From the NCBI GenBank assembly GCA_017519415.1, contig JAFWSI010000033.1, positions 1 through 61,359 on the forward strand: a stretch of 61,359 bases of DNA, read 5' to 3'. Shown one piece after another: positions 1 to 7,585 of this stretch. Position numbers and translations under genes: made by a program. The notes beneath the pieces are model-generated. The model ran no database searches, had not been told where the DNA came from, and was given only the letters and a program-made list of their open reading frames with translations. This stretch comes from Ruminococcus sp. Lineage in GTDB: Bacteria; Bacillota; Clostridia; Oscillospirales; Ruminococcaceae. Within the stretch, counting starts at the first letter, position 1. Each line of letters starts with the position of its first letter.

Positions 1-339
1 ATCTCCGCTAAGGAAGCTTTATCACAGGCAGCCAATCTCCTCAACGAGCATCTGAAGCTGTTCATCGACCTCTCAGAAGAGGCCGGACTGGCTGAGGTCC
101 TTGTTGAAAAGGATGAAAAGGGTAAGGAAAAAATCCTTGAGATGACCATTGAGGATCTTGACTTATCTGTACGTTCCTTCAACTGCTTGAAGCGTGCAGG
201 TATCAATACCGTGGATGACTTGATCAATAAGTCAGAGGAAGAAATGATGAAGGTTAGAAACCTTGGAAAGAAGTCCTTCGACGAGGTCAAGGAAAAGCTC
301 CAGTCACTGGGCTTCGACCTCTCCTCCGAGGAGGAATAA
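1..339 (+). CDS. rpoA: RNA polymerase alpha subunit, C-terminal part (partial)
   Basis: The gene runs in from the left edge; 112 residues are visible, in frame from base 1 to a TAA at 337-339. The visible part is the end of the second N-terminal subdomain helix plus the alpha-CTD, with the helix-hairpin-helix core ([18 protein letters not shown], then [16 protein letters not shown]). This domain contacts UP elements and activators. It is followed by rplQ, the usual rpoA-rplQ end of the large ribosomal protein operon in Firmicutes. The short acidic C-terminus is normal. Confidence 0.97.
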   Translation: MSAKEALSQAANLLNEHLKLFIDLSEEAGLAEVLVEKDEKGKEKILEMTIEDLDLSVRSFNCLKRAGINTVDDLINKSEEEMMKVRNLGKKSFDEVKEKLQSLGFDLSSEEE

Positions 340-387
340 ACCATAAAACGTGCGTACAGCGCACCACTATAAAAAGGAGTGAATACA

Positions 388-729
388 ATGCCGGGTACAA
401 GAAAGCTGGGCAGAACATCTGATCATAGAAAGGCTATGCTCAGAGGCATGGTAACTTTCCTGCTTGAGAACGGTCAGATTGAAACTACCGTTACAAGAGC
501 AAAGGAAGTTCGTGCAGTTGCAGAAAAAATGATCACTATCGGTAAAAATGATGATCTGCACTCCAAGCGTCAGGTATTCTCTTACATCACTAAGGAGTCC
601 GTTGCTAAGAAGCTTATCGACGAGATCGCTCCCAAGTATGCAGAGAGAAACGGTGGTTACACACAGATCGTTAAGATCGGTCCCCGCCGCGGCGACGCTG
701 CTGAAATGGCTATCATCAAGCTCGTTTGA
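388..729 (+). CDS. rplQ: 50S ribosomal protein L17
   Basis: Codes for 113 residues starting [18 protein letters not shown], the standard L17 N-terminus, and ending in the conserved [20 protein letters not shown] block. I chose the ATG at 388 because AAAAAGGAG (371-379) sits 8 bases upstream; an in-frame GTG at 379 overlaps that site and is not likely the start. L17 lies near the exit tunnel of the 50S subunit. It is the last gene of the ribosomal operon and is followed by a strong terminator. Confidence 0.97.
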   Translation: MPGTRKLGRTSDHRKAMLRGMVTFLLENGQIETTVTRAKEVRAVAEKMITIGKNDDLHSKRQVFSYITKESVAKKLIDEIAPKYAERNGGYTQIVKIGPRRGDAAEMAIIKLV

Positions 730-747
730 TCGCAGATATATCTACAG

Positions 748-776
748 AGCCGTTCCCGAAAAGGGAACGGCTTTTC
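748..776 (+). terminator. Rho-independent terminator after rplQ
   Basis: A perfect 10-bp stem (AGCCGTTCCC / GGGAACGGCT, 748-757 and 763-772) with a 5-base loop is followed by TTTT. It closes the rpoA-rplQ operon. Confidence 0.9.
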
Positions 777-825
777 CTGTATTGCCGTGATTTTGAAAAA
801 AAGCGCATTATCGCGGAAAAAAGAC

Positions 826-854
826 TTGCAAAACCTTCTGATATATGTTATAAT
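826..854 (+). promoter_or_regulatory. Sigma-A type promoter of yajC
   Basis: TTGCAA (826-831), 17-base spacer, TATAAT (849-854), about 43 bases before the yajC start. Confidence 0.8.
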
Positions 855-897
855 AACCATTGTATGAAATACATTTCTTTATGTTAGGAGTAATAAT

Positions 898-1407
898 ATG
901 AATAATAAAAAGTTGATCGGTGCTCTTTCGGCAGCGGTATTTACGGTATCAGCGGCAGGATTTACGGCTTTGACAGCCTTTGCGGACGAAACGCAGGCTG
1001 CGGCGGATCAGCAGGCTGCTGCTCCCGGCGCGGGTTCTATGTTCGGCATGCTTATCCCGCTCGCAATAATGTTCGGACTGCTCTACTTCGTGGCTATAAG
1101 ACCCCAGAAGAAGAGGGACAAGGAGCTCAAGGAAATGCAGCAGAGCCTTCAGGTAGGCGACGAGATAGTTACAGGCGGCGGTATCGTTGGTATCGTTGTA
1201 AGCGTGGGCGAGGACACAGTTGTTATCGAAACAGGCGGTGCAAAGCACAAGCTCAGGATTAAGAACTGGGCTATCACAGAGAATGTGACAGCTGCCGAGC
1301 GTCTTAAGGAGGCAAAGGCTGCCGCAAAGAACAACGCTTCTCTCGAGTCTGCCTCACTTGTGGACGAAGTGGATAAGAAGTCAAAGAAAAAGGACGAAGA
1401 AGAATAA
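898..1407 (+). CDS. yajC: Preprotein translocase accessory subunit YajC
   Basis: 169 residues. Residues 50-68 form the single YajC membrane helix followed by IRPQKKRDKELKEMQ, the family signature, and then the small soluble domain (GDEIVTGGGIVGIV...). YajC associates with SecDF-SecYEG in the cytoplasmic membrane. This copy also has a hydrophobic N-terminal segment with an AFA site near residue 29, which looks like a signal peptide and is absent from short YajC proteins. The C-terminus is a charged Lys/Glu/Asp tail. It has its own promoter and a hairpin after it. Confidence 0.93.
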   Translation: MNNKKLIGALSAAVFTVSAAGFTALTAFADETQAAADQQAAAPGAGSMFGMLIPLAIMFGLLYFVAIRPQKKRDKELKEMQQSLQVGDEIVTGGGIVGIVVSVGEDTVVIETGGAKHKLRIKNWAITENVTAAERLKEAKAAAKNNASLESASLVDEVDKKSKKKDEEE

Positions 1408-1414
1408 AAAACAG

Positions 1415-1458
1415 AACCTCCGCATAGGATATAAGGAATCCTATGGCGGAGGTTTTTT
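1415..1458 (+). terminator. Hairpin after yajC that overlaps the next ribosome binding site
   Basis: A long stem (1415-1430 pairing with 1438-1454, one bulged G) ends in TTTTTT and directly precedes the ATG at 1459. The 3' arm holds GGCGGAGG, the only ribosome binding site for the next gene, and the 5' arm holds the complementary CCTCCGC. It may be both a terminator and a translational lock. Confidence 0.7.
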
Positions 1459-1860
1459 ATGCGCAGATACAGACAAAGCCTTTGGGCAAACGGTCCGCTC
1501 AGCGCTGCCGCAGCGGTGCTGTGCGGACTTGTCTGCATAGCTGCGGCTTCGGTGCTGTCTGCGGTCATCATAGATATTGTAATAAAGGACATACATATGG
1601 CAGGCGCACTTGCTGGAGCCTCCCTTGCTTTCGGCGGTTATATGGGATCCTATATCTTCGGCAGGTACCGCCGCCGGAAGGGGCTTTTCGGCGGCTCTCT
1701 TTGCGGAGCCCTCATTTACTGTGTTTTAAGCGTTGCGGGAGTTATAGTGTTCGGAGCTCCCGCGGGAATAAAAAAACTCCTCCTGCTGACCTTTTCGGGT
1801 GCGGCAGGGGGAGTTGCGGGAGTCAATTCAAAGCGGCCGAAGAACCTGAGGGATCAGTAG
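1459..1860 (+). CDS. Small multi-pass membrane protein, TIGR04086 type
   Basis: 133 residues with four hydrophobic segments (about 14-35, 46-66, 78-97, 105-122) and a basic N-terminus. Its size, four-helix layout and position right after yajC match the TIGR04086 family of Clostridia and Bacilli (YrzE-like), whose function is unknown. Its ribosome binding site lies inside the hairpin after yajC, so expression may depend on read-through or unfolding. Its 3' end overlaps the 3' end of the convergent htrA-like gene by 7 bases with no terminator between them. Confidence 0.75.
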   Translation: MRRYRQSLWANGPLSAAAAVLCGLVCIAAASVLSAVIIDIVIKDIHMAGALAGASLAFGGYMGSYIFGRYRRRKGLFGGSLCGALIYCVLSVAGVIVFGAPAGIKKLLLLTFSGAAGGVAGVNSKRPKNLRDQ

Positions 1861-3506
1861 TTGCCCGAGGTGTCCTCCATGAGCTTGAATTCGATCTCAT
1901 AGTAGGTGATCTTTCCGCCCTTTTCAACGTGAGCGCAGGTAGCGGGAACCTTGTCGCCTGCTTCGTACTGGCTGCTTATGGTATCGTAGAGCTCATCGTA
2001 GGTGCTTACGGTCTTGCCGTTTATGGCAGTAATGAAGTCGCCTTTTTTCAGTTCAGTGTTGGCAATATCGCAGCTCTCGTCAATCTTTTCGATATATATG
2101 CCCTTGAAATCGTCGGGAAGCTCAAAGCCGAGACGGCTCTCGATGTCCTCTATTTTCTTGTCGCTGCCCATATCAAGGAGCTGTATGCCTATCTTGAAGC
2201 GCCCTGCAACAAAGCCGTCGCCTATGAGCTGCTCGATAATGGGAGAGGCCTCGTTTATGGTTATGGCAAAGCCGAGTCCCTCAAAGTCGGCGCTGACATA
2301 TTTGGACGATGTGATACCGATGACCTGACCGTACATATTCACAAGAGCTCCTCCAGAGTTTCCGGGGCTTATCTCAGCGTTGGTCTGTATGCAGTCCATT
2401 TCAAAGCCTGTGGAATCGCTTCTTATCTTGCGGTTTACGGCTGAGATTATGCCGTCGGTAACGGTGCTGTCAAGGTTTGCGGGGTTGCCGATAGCTATAA
2501 CGGTCTCGCCCACCATTGACTCGTCGGAGTCTCCAAGAACAGCGGGAGTGAGCTTGTCGGTGGTGTTTATCTTTACAACGGCAATATCCGTCTTGACATC
2601 TCTGCCGATGATCTTTGCGTCATAGGTATTTCCGTCAACGGTCTCAACCTTGTGGTAGCCGTCTGCTTCGAGTACGTGGGCGTTGGTGACTATATAGCCC
2701 TCCTCGTTCAGAACTATTCCCGAGCCTGTTCCCACAGCCTTTTTGGCGGTATAGCCCGCATAGTCGGAATAGGTGTATATCTTCACGATGGACGGCCTTA
2801 CAAGAGCTGAAACGCCCTCGGGAGTATACTTGCCGTTTTCGTCCTTGAAATTGTCGAGCTCGTTTGCGCCCTCGGGCTTGGATTCCCTGTACAGTATCAC
2901 CTGCTTCTGGGAGCCTATCTTGTCTATGAGGTCATCGCTCTTGATTATATCGTGAACTATACCGAATATGGAAACGCCCAGCGCCACTGCAATAAGGGCA
3001 ACAAAGAGTTTCATTATAACTGACTCGCTGTTGCGGCGTGCTACCTGTTCTGCAAAGGCATTCATTTCTGAGGAGGCACGCTGCTGCTTTTCCAGTTCCT
3101 CAAAGCCTATGGGCTCATACATGAATTTATCGTATACGGGACGGCGGGGCTGATCGTAGCCCTGTTGCCTGTTATAGTTCTGCTGTTGGCCGTAGCTCTG
3201 CTGCTGACCGTAATTCTGCTGCTGGCCGTAGTTCTGCTGCTGACCGTAGTTCTGCTGCTGACCGTAGCTCTGCTGCTGGCCGTAGCTCTGCTGCTGACCG
3301 TAGTTCTGCTGCTGGCCGTAGTTCTGCTGCTGACCGTAGCTCTGCTGCCGGTCGTAGTTCTGCTGCTGACTGTAATTCTGCCCCTCGCTGCTGACTGCAC
3401 CGTCATATGAGCTTTCGGAAGCGGGCTTTTCGTGCTTGGGAACGTAAGGTCCGGGAGCGTCGTCCATATAGGGGCGTCCCTGATACAAATTATCTCTTTC
3501 GTCCAT
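1854..3506 (-). CDS. Membrane-anchored HtrA/DegP-type serine protease with PDZ domain
   Basis: 550 residues. Order: a cytoplasmic N-terminus with about a dozen tandem QQQNYG/QQQSYG units (43-118), one membrane helix (about 164-184), a trypsin-like domain outside the cell with the triad His277 (TNAHVLE), Asp307 (DVKTDIAVV) and Ser384 (ISPGNSGGALVN), and a C-terminal PDZ domain (about 434-530). Such proteins degrade or refold misfolded exported proteins. It is the third gene after a response regulator and kinase, 3 bases after the kinase stop with AAAGGA as ribosome binding site. This suggests the two-component system monitors envelope stress and controls the protease. The Gln-rich cytoplasmic tail is unusual. 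Confidence 0.93.
   Translation of the reverse strand: MDERDNLYQGRPYMDDAPGPYVPKHEKPASESSYDGAVSSEGQNYSQQQNYDRQQSYGQQQNYGQQQNYGQQQSYGQQQSYGQQQNYGQQQNYGQQQNYGQQQSYGQQQNYNRQQGYDQPRRPVYDKFMYEPIGFEELEKQQRASSEMNAFAEQVARRNSESVIMKLFVALIAVALGVSIFGIVHDIIKSDDLIDKIGSQKQVILYRESKPEGANELDNFKDENGKYTPEGVSALVRPSIVKIYTYSDYAGYTAKKAVGTGSGIVLNEEGYIVTNAHVLEADGYHKVETVDGNTYDAKIIGRDVKTDIAVVKINTTDKLTPAVLGDSDESMVGETVIAIGNPANLDSTVTDGIISAVNRKIRSDSTGFEMDCIQTNAEISPGNSGGALVNMYGQVIGITSSKYVSADFEGLGFAITINEASPIIEQLIGDGFVAGRFKIGIQLLDMGSDKKIEDIESRLGFELPDDFKGIYIEKIDESCDIANTELKKGDFITAINGKTVSTYDELYDTISSQYEAGDKVPATCAHVEKGGKITYYEIEFKLMEDTSGNY
3153..3380 (-). repeat. 18-bp tandem repeat encoding QQQ(N/S)YG
   Basis: About twelve near-identical 18-base units inside the htrA-like gene encode the Gln/Tyr-rich hexapeptide. 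The array is a likely site of unit-number variation between strains. Confidence 0.9.
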
Positions 3507-3509
3507 TGT

Positions 3510-4976
3510 TTATCCTTTCTTTTTAGGCTGTTTTTCGGGTATCTGTATAAGGAATTCCGTGTATTCTCCGTATACGCTCTTTACAACTATATGACCGTGG
3601 TGAAGATGCACTATCTTTCTCGATATTGCAAGGCCGAGACCGAGGCCTGTGGTGTCCTTGCCTCTTGAGGAATCGGTCTTGTAGAACCTGTCGAACACCT
3701 GTGTTATCTCGTCGTTCTTCAGACCTTCGCCCGTATTCTTTATGCCTATGGTGCACATACCGTTTACGGATCGTTCAAAGCGGAATGTGAGAGTACCGCC
3801 TTCGTTTACGAATTTTACCGCGTTTTCCACGAGGTTGTATACTACCTGCTGTATGAGATCGGGATCCACGTCTGCGGACATACGCTCGCTTCCGAGTCCC
3901 TCCACCTCAAGGTGCTTGTCCTCGATCTTTTTCTCAAACATGAGGACGGTCTGTATAACTATCTCCGTAAGGTTATAGTCGCGGAAATTCGGACGGAGAG
4001 TGCCCGATTCAAAACGGGACATATTCAGCATTGAGGAAATGAGTATCCTCAGACGCTTTATCTCCTTTGATACAAGGTCAAGGTATTCCACCTGACGGCT
4101 CTTGGGTATGGTGCCGTCGAGGATACCATCCACAAATCCGCCTATGGTAGTGATAGGAGTCCTGAGCTCGTGGGAGACATTGGCTATGAAGGTCTTGCTG
4201 GTCTCCTCGCTCTTGGCAACGTCATCCGCTACAGCGTTGACGTAATCGGCTATTTCGTGGTTGGTATTGGGAACGTCAGTGGGTATCTTCTCCGAGAAGT
4301 CGCGCTTTGCAAACTGCTCACTTATGCGCCTGAATTCGCTTTCGTATGCCGCCAGCTTTGCAAAGCGGTGCTTTATGAGAAGCAGCTGGAGCAGTATGCT
4401 CAGTACGCAGAAAAGCGAGTAGGCAATGGCTATCTTGAAGGAAAACGAATTTATATCATTTGAGCGGCTGTAGATCTTCGCATACATACGGGTGGGTATG
4501 ACCTCGTTCTCGCCCTTTATGAAGAACACCGTACCGTACAGCACATAGGGCTTGTCGGTGGAGATGTTCTGGGTGTCAAAGTCGAGGTAATCCTTGCCGT
4601 CCAGCTTTTTCATCTCATCCACGGACATCTTTTCACTGTTTTTTATGATCTTACGCGGCTCGGGATCGTAATCCGCGTCTGAGAGGACGCAGTTGCCGTT
4701 TTCGTCATAGAGATATATCATCAGGCGGTATTCGGCGGAAAACTCCTCATGCAGGCTTTTCGTCATCTCCGAGCGTATATCCAGAGACTTGGAGTAATCC
4801 TTCTTGACGCAGCTTATGAAAAGGTCGCCTATGGACTGGACCTCGCCGAGCTTTGCGGATTTGTATACAGACGAGCTGACAGTTATAAGTATAACGCCTA
4901 TGAGTATATTTATTGAAAGAACGATAAATACCAGGTATCTGAAAAGCTTGTCGTAGGAGCTCTTTTTCCCTTTCAA
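3510..4976 (-). CDS. Sensor histidine kinase
   Basis: 488 residues. A first membrane helix (about 12-34), an extracellular sensor region (35-177), a second helix (about 178-201), a HAMP-like linker, a HisKA domain with His269 in NVSHELRTPITT, and a HATPase domain with N box (NLVENAVKF), G1 and G2 motifs (TGLGLGLAI). It should phosphorylate the response regulator encoded just upstream. The start is TTG at 4976, supported by AGAGGTGA 7-8 bases upstream; no better ATG is near. A hairpin lies between it and the regulator gene. Layout and gene order resemble PhoR/VicK-type systems coupled to an HtrA protease. Confidence 0.92.
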   Translation of the reverse strand: MKGKKSSYDKLFRYLVFIVLSINILIGVILITVSSSVYKSAKLGEVQSIGDLFISCVKKDYSKSLDIRSEMTKSLHEEFSAEYRLMIYLYDENGNCVLSDADYDPEPRKIIKNSEKMSVDEMKKLDGKDYLDFDTQNISTDKPYVLYGTVFFIKGENEVIPTRMYAKIYSRSNDINSFSFKIAIAYSLFCVLSILLQLLLIKHRFAKLAAYESEFRRISEQFAKRDFSEKIPTDVPNTNHEIADYVNAVADDVAKSEETSKTFIANVSHELRTPITTIGGFVDGILDGTIPKSRQVEYLDLVSKEIKRLRILISSMLNMSRFESGTLRPNFRDYNLTEIVIQTVLMFEKKIEDKHLEVEGLGSERMSADVDPDLIQQVVYNLVENAVKFVNEGGTLTFRFERSVNGMCTIGIKNTGEGLKNDEITQVFDRFYKTDSSRGKDTTGLGLGLAISRKIVHLHHGHIVVKSVYGEYTEFLIQIPEKQPKKKG

Positions 4977-4996
4977 GCAGTATCACCTCTATACAA

Positions 4997-5024
4997 AATA
5001 AGGGGACGGAAGCGTCCCCTTGGT
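4997..5024 (-). terminator. Intercistronic hairpin between regulator and kinase genes
   Basis: On the minus strand AAGGGGAC and GTCCCCTT form an 8-bp stem (5000-5021) followed by ATTTTG. It is a weak terminator or processing site that would lower kinase and protease expression relative to the regulator. Confidence 0.6.
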
Positions 5025-5042
5025 GTTTTGATGTGTGAGAAC

Positions 5043-5750
5043 TTATTCCTCTTCTTCTGCTTCAAATTTATATCCCACGCCCCATACAGTCTTGAGGGTC
5101 CATTTGTCGGAAACGCCTTCGAGCTTTTCGCGGAGACGCTTGATATGAACGTCTATAGTTCTTGAGTCGCCGTAGTACTCGAAGCCCCAGACCTCGTCAA
5201 GGAGCTGATCGCGGGTATAAACTCTGTTCGGATTGGAAGCAAGGTAATAAAGGAGCTCCAGCTCCTTCGGGGGAGTATCGATATTCTTTCCGTTTACCTT
5301 CAGCTCGTAGCTGTCCATATTAACGGAGAGCCTGTCGTAGTGTACTTCCTTTGATTCCGGCTCGGCCATACCTGTTCCCACGCGGCGTGTTACAGCGTTG
5401 ATACGGGCAATGACCTCCTTTGCGTCAAAGGGCTTTACTATATAGTCGTCCGCACCGAGCTCAAGACCTATTACCTTGTCTATGGTCTCGCCCTTGGCGG
5501 TTATCATTATTATCGGAACGTTGGAGATCTTTCTAATCTCGCGGCATACCTGCCAGCCGTCCTTACCCGGAAGCATAATATCGAGCAGCACCATATCGGG
5601 GCTAAGAGCTTTGAATTTAACGACAGCGTCGTCGCCGTCGTGACAGAGAAGAACGCTGTAACCGTCTTTTTCAAGGTAAAGTCTGAGAAGATCGCAGATA
5701 TTTTTATCATCGTCAACTATCAGGACCTTTGGATTTTTTTCGTTGGCCAT
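5043..5750 (-). CDS. OmpR/PhoB-family response regulator
   Basis: 235 residues from the ATG at 5750, which has GGAAGGAAGG 10 bases upstream. An in-frame start 27 bases earlier would put that site inside the gene. The receiver domain holds the acidic pair (IVDDD, 11-15), phosphoacceptor Asp57 (VLLDIMLPG), Thr (MITAKGE) and Lys (IVKPFD). The C-terminal winged helix includes SRTIDVHIKRLREKLE. It is first in an operon with the kinase and HtrA-like protease and has a consensus promoter. Confidence 0.94.
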   Translation of the reverse strand: MANEKNPKVLIVDDDKNICDLLRLYLEKDGYSVLLCHDGDDAVVKFKALSPDMVLLDIMLPGKDGWQVCREIRKISNVPIIMITAKGETIDKVIGLELGADDYIVKPFDAKEVIARINAVTRRVGTGMAEPESKEVHYDRLSVNMDSYELKVNGKNIDTPPKELELLYYLASNPNRVYTRDQLLDEVWGFEYYGDSRTIDVHIKRLREKLEGVSDKWTLKTVWGVGYKFEAEEEE

Positions 5751-5793
5751 TGTATGGATACCTTCCTTCCGTATCAAATATTATATTAAGTTA

Positions 5794-5822
5794 ATTATAC
5801 AGCAAAAAGCGAAAAATGTCAA
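5794..5822 (-). promoter_or_regulatory. Promoter of the regulator-kinase-protease operon
   Basis: On the minus strand, TTGACA (5817-5822), 17-base spacer, TATAAT (5794-5799). It lies just after the end of the Spo0A-like gene. Confidence 0.85.
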
Positions 5823-5840
5823 TCAAAATCCGATAAAAAA

Positions 5841-6557
5841 TTAATACCTCAAGCCGTTTCCGCATACTGCCGGATACATTCTTGCGAACGTATCGCAGAC
5901 GGCGCATATCAGCTCTGTATTTGTCGGTCTTTCGTCAAATCTGCCTTCCGTAAGCCTGTATACCGATGAGGTGAGCGTCATGTGGCTGCCAAGGTTCCTT
6001 AAAGCCCTTTCCACGAGGGAGGGCTTTGTGCCGAAGCTCCCTGCAACCTCCTCGTATATACCGGTCATACCGCCCCACAGTCTTTCGGGAGCCCTGAGAC
6101 AAAGCTCTGATGCCTTTGCAAGGTAGTAAAAGCCCTGAAGATTTCTCGGAAAGCCGTATTCCTCGAGAAATATCTCTATCTGCGTCAGCAGACCGCCATC
6201 GGCGCCGATATATATCATTATTCTGCGGCAGAGCTCGTTTACAGAGCAGGGCATGGTGAAGCAGCGTGCCGCTCCCGCCTTGCGGAATGTATCGTATACG
6301 GCGGGCGACGGATCGTACAGTCCGATAAATACCTTGATCCCCTTCTGTTTCAGGCGTTTTATCAGTTCCGACAGCTTTTTGTCGTGGAAAAACGCGAACA
6401 GCATGACGCTGCTGTAGGAGCGTTCCGTGCATCGTGCCTCTATATCTGACAGAAACCCGCGGCAGCAGTCTGCGGGTATGCCGCTGTTTGTGAACCTGCG
6501 TGCCAGCAGTCTGCCGAGAGAGACGGAAGAGTCGCATATAAGCAGTTTTTTCTCCAT
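5841..6557 (-). CDS. Spo0A-like protein with degenerate receiver domain
   Basis: 238 residues. Residues about 122-228 match the Spo0A C-terminal DNA-binding domain: GFPRNLQGFYYLAKA, GGMTGIYEEVAGSFGT, a recognition-helix region KPSLVERALRN and PTNTELICAVCDTF. The N-terminal 1-115 looks like a receiver fold but keeps only one residue of the acidic pair (CDSS) and has LFAFFHDKK where the phosphoacceptor Asp should be, so it is unlikely to be phosphorylated. A GGGGGG ribosome binding site precedes the ATG. It starts 36 bases after the last Tim44-like gene and may share its promoter at 9320-9348. A true Spo0A could be elsewhere; the target of this one is unknown. Confidence 0.75.
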   Translation of the reverse strand: MEKKLLICDSSVSLGRLLARRFTNSGIPADCCRGFLSDIEARCTERSYSSVMLFAFFHDKKLSELIKRLKQKGIKVFIGLYDPSPAVYDTFRKAGAARCFTMPCSVNELCRRIMIYIGADGGLLTQIEIFLEEYGFPRNLQGFYYLAKASELCLRAPERLWGGMTGIYEEVAGSFGTKPSLVERALRNLGSHMTLTSSVYRLTEGRFDERPTNTELICAVCDTFARMYPAVCGNGLRY

Positions 6558-6593
6558 TATTCCCCCCGGATATTGAAGAAGCTGTGAAAGTCT

Positions 6594-7566
6594 TTATTTT
6601 ATGGTGTGCTGCGACAGGCCGGTGATATTGCTGAGCGCCCAGTTGAACCTGTCGGAGGTCAGGAGAGTTCCGCAGAACTCACACTTTGCCGTCTGATTTA
6701 CCATGACCTTAGCGCCGCATTTCGGGCATGTCACCTCAATTGCCACGGAGGAATCCTCGGTCTTCATGCCCGAGGTCCTTATCATGGTCCATTCGTATAC
6801 CATGTTCTTTCTCGAGGTCTTGTTCCCGCGGATCAGCGCTCCCGTGACGTCGTCCTTGACGTAGTCGATGATATAGGTGCGGAGCTGTACTATTATCATA
6901 TCCTTGCCGCCGTCCTGACGCCAGCCGAGTATCTCTGTGCCGAATACCGAGATCTTTTCGATACAGTTGGTCTGCTTTTTGGTGCGGTATTTATCCAGCT
7001 CCCGTTCCATCTGAGCATAGAACGCGTCTGTCATGTTCGGGCGGAATGAAGATATATCCTTTTCCTGCCAGCCCTTTTGGAGGCTCACATAGAGCTCGGA
7101 GACAGTACTTTTGAAGGCTTCGGGCGAGAAGGAAGGGTCAAGGCTGAGGTATTCGGATATGGGGCGGAGCTTGTGGGAATCGTCGGAAAGCTTTGCTTCA
7201 CGCTCCTTCTTCTTTTCGGCTCTGCGTGCACGGCGCTTTGCCCTGGCTTCATCGATATTCATAATGATTATACCGATAACGGTAACGACAAGCACCACGA
7301 CTAACGCAAGAAGTATGAACTCCTTGTTCTATACCGAAGCAGCCGTCGCAGCCCATACAGCCGCTGCTGTCCTCCTCTGTACTCCCGCTGTATTGGGGAG
7401 CTGTGGTAGGAGTTTCCACCTCCCATATGCTGTCGTAGTCGTAATCGCTTTCGCCTGCGATATTGCCGAAGTCCTTTTCGGGATCGTCTGCGTGAGCGCC
7501 GAGAGGTATAAGGAATATGCTTATGATAAGCAGTAATACCGCAAAAAAACTGCCTTTTTTCTTCAT
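6594..7566 (-). pseudogene. Tim44-like/zinc-ribbon membrane protein, paralog 1 (frameshifted)
   Basis: Two reading frames together make one protein. The first (7566 to about 7330) has a signal peptide, an acidic linker and a Cys-rich CMGCDGCFG. The second, up to the stop at 6594, gives a membrane helix (EFILLALVVVLVVTVIG), an Arg/Lys-rich stretch, a Tim44-like domain (DPSFSPEAFKSTVSELYVSL) and a zinc ribbon (CPKCGAKVMVNQTAKCEFCG). Skipping one base near 7326-7331 joins them. Without that, the first frame runs into 27 unrelated residues ending at 7249 and loses the membrane helix. The second frame could be read alone from GTG 7298. Real mutation, programmed frameshift and sequence error all remain possible. 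The role of the family is unknown; Tim44-like domains bind membranes or translocation partners. Confidence 0.75.
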
Positions 7567-7585
7567 ATTTCCTCCTTTATGTGTT

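Noticed and set aside
3153-3380. Possible CRISPR array
   Set aside because: Units are contiguous 18-mers without unique spacers, and they encode protein in frame.
3165-3410. Open frame on the plus strand reading as Leu/Val-rich repeats
   Set aside because: It is the antisense of the QQQ(N/S)YG array in the htrA-like gene; the hydrophobic repeats are a by-product of the codons, and there is no ribosome binding site.
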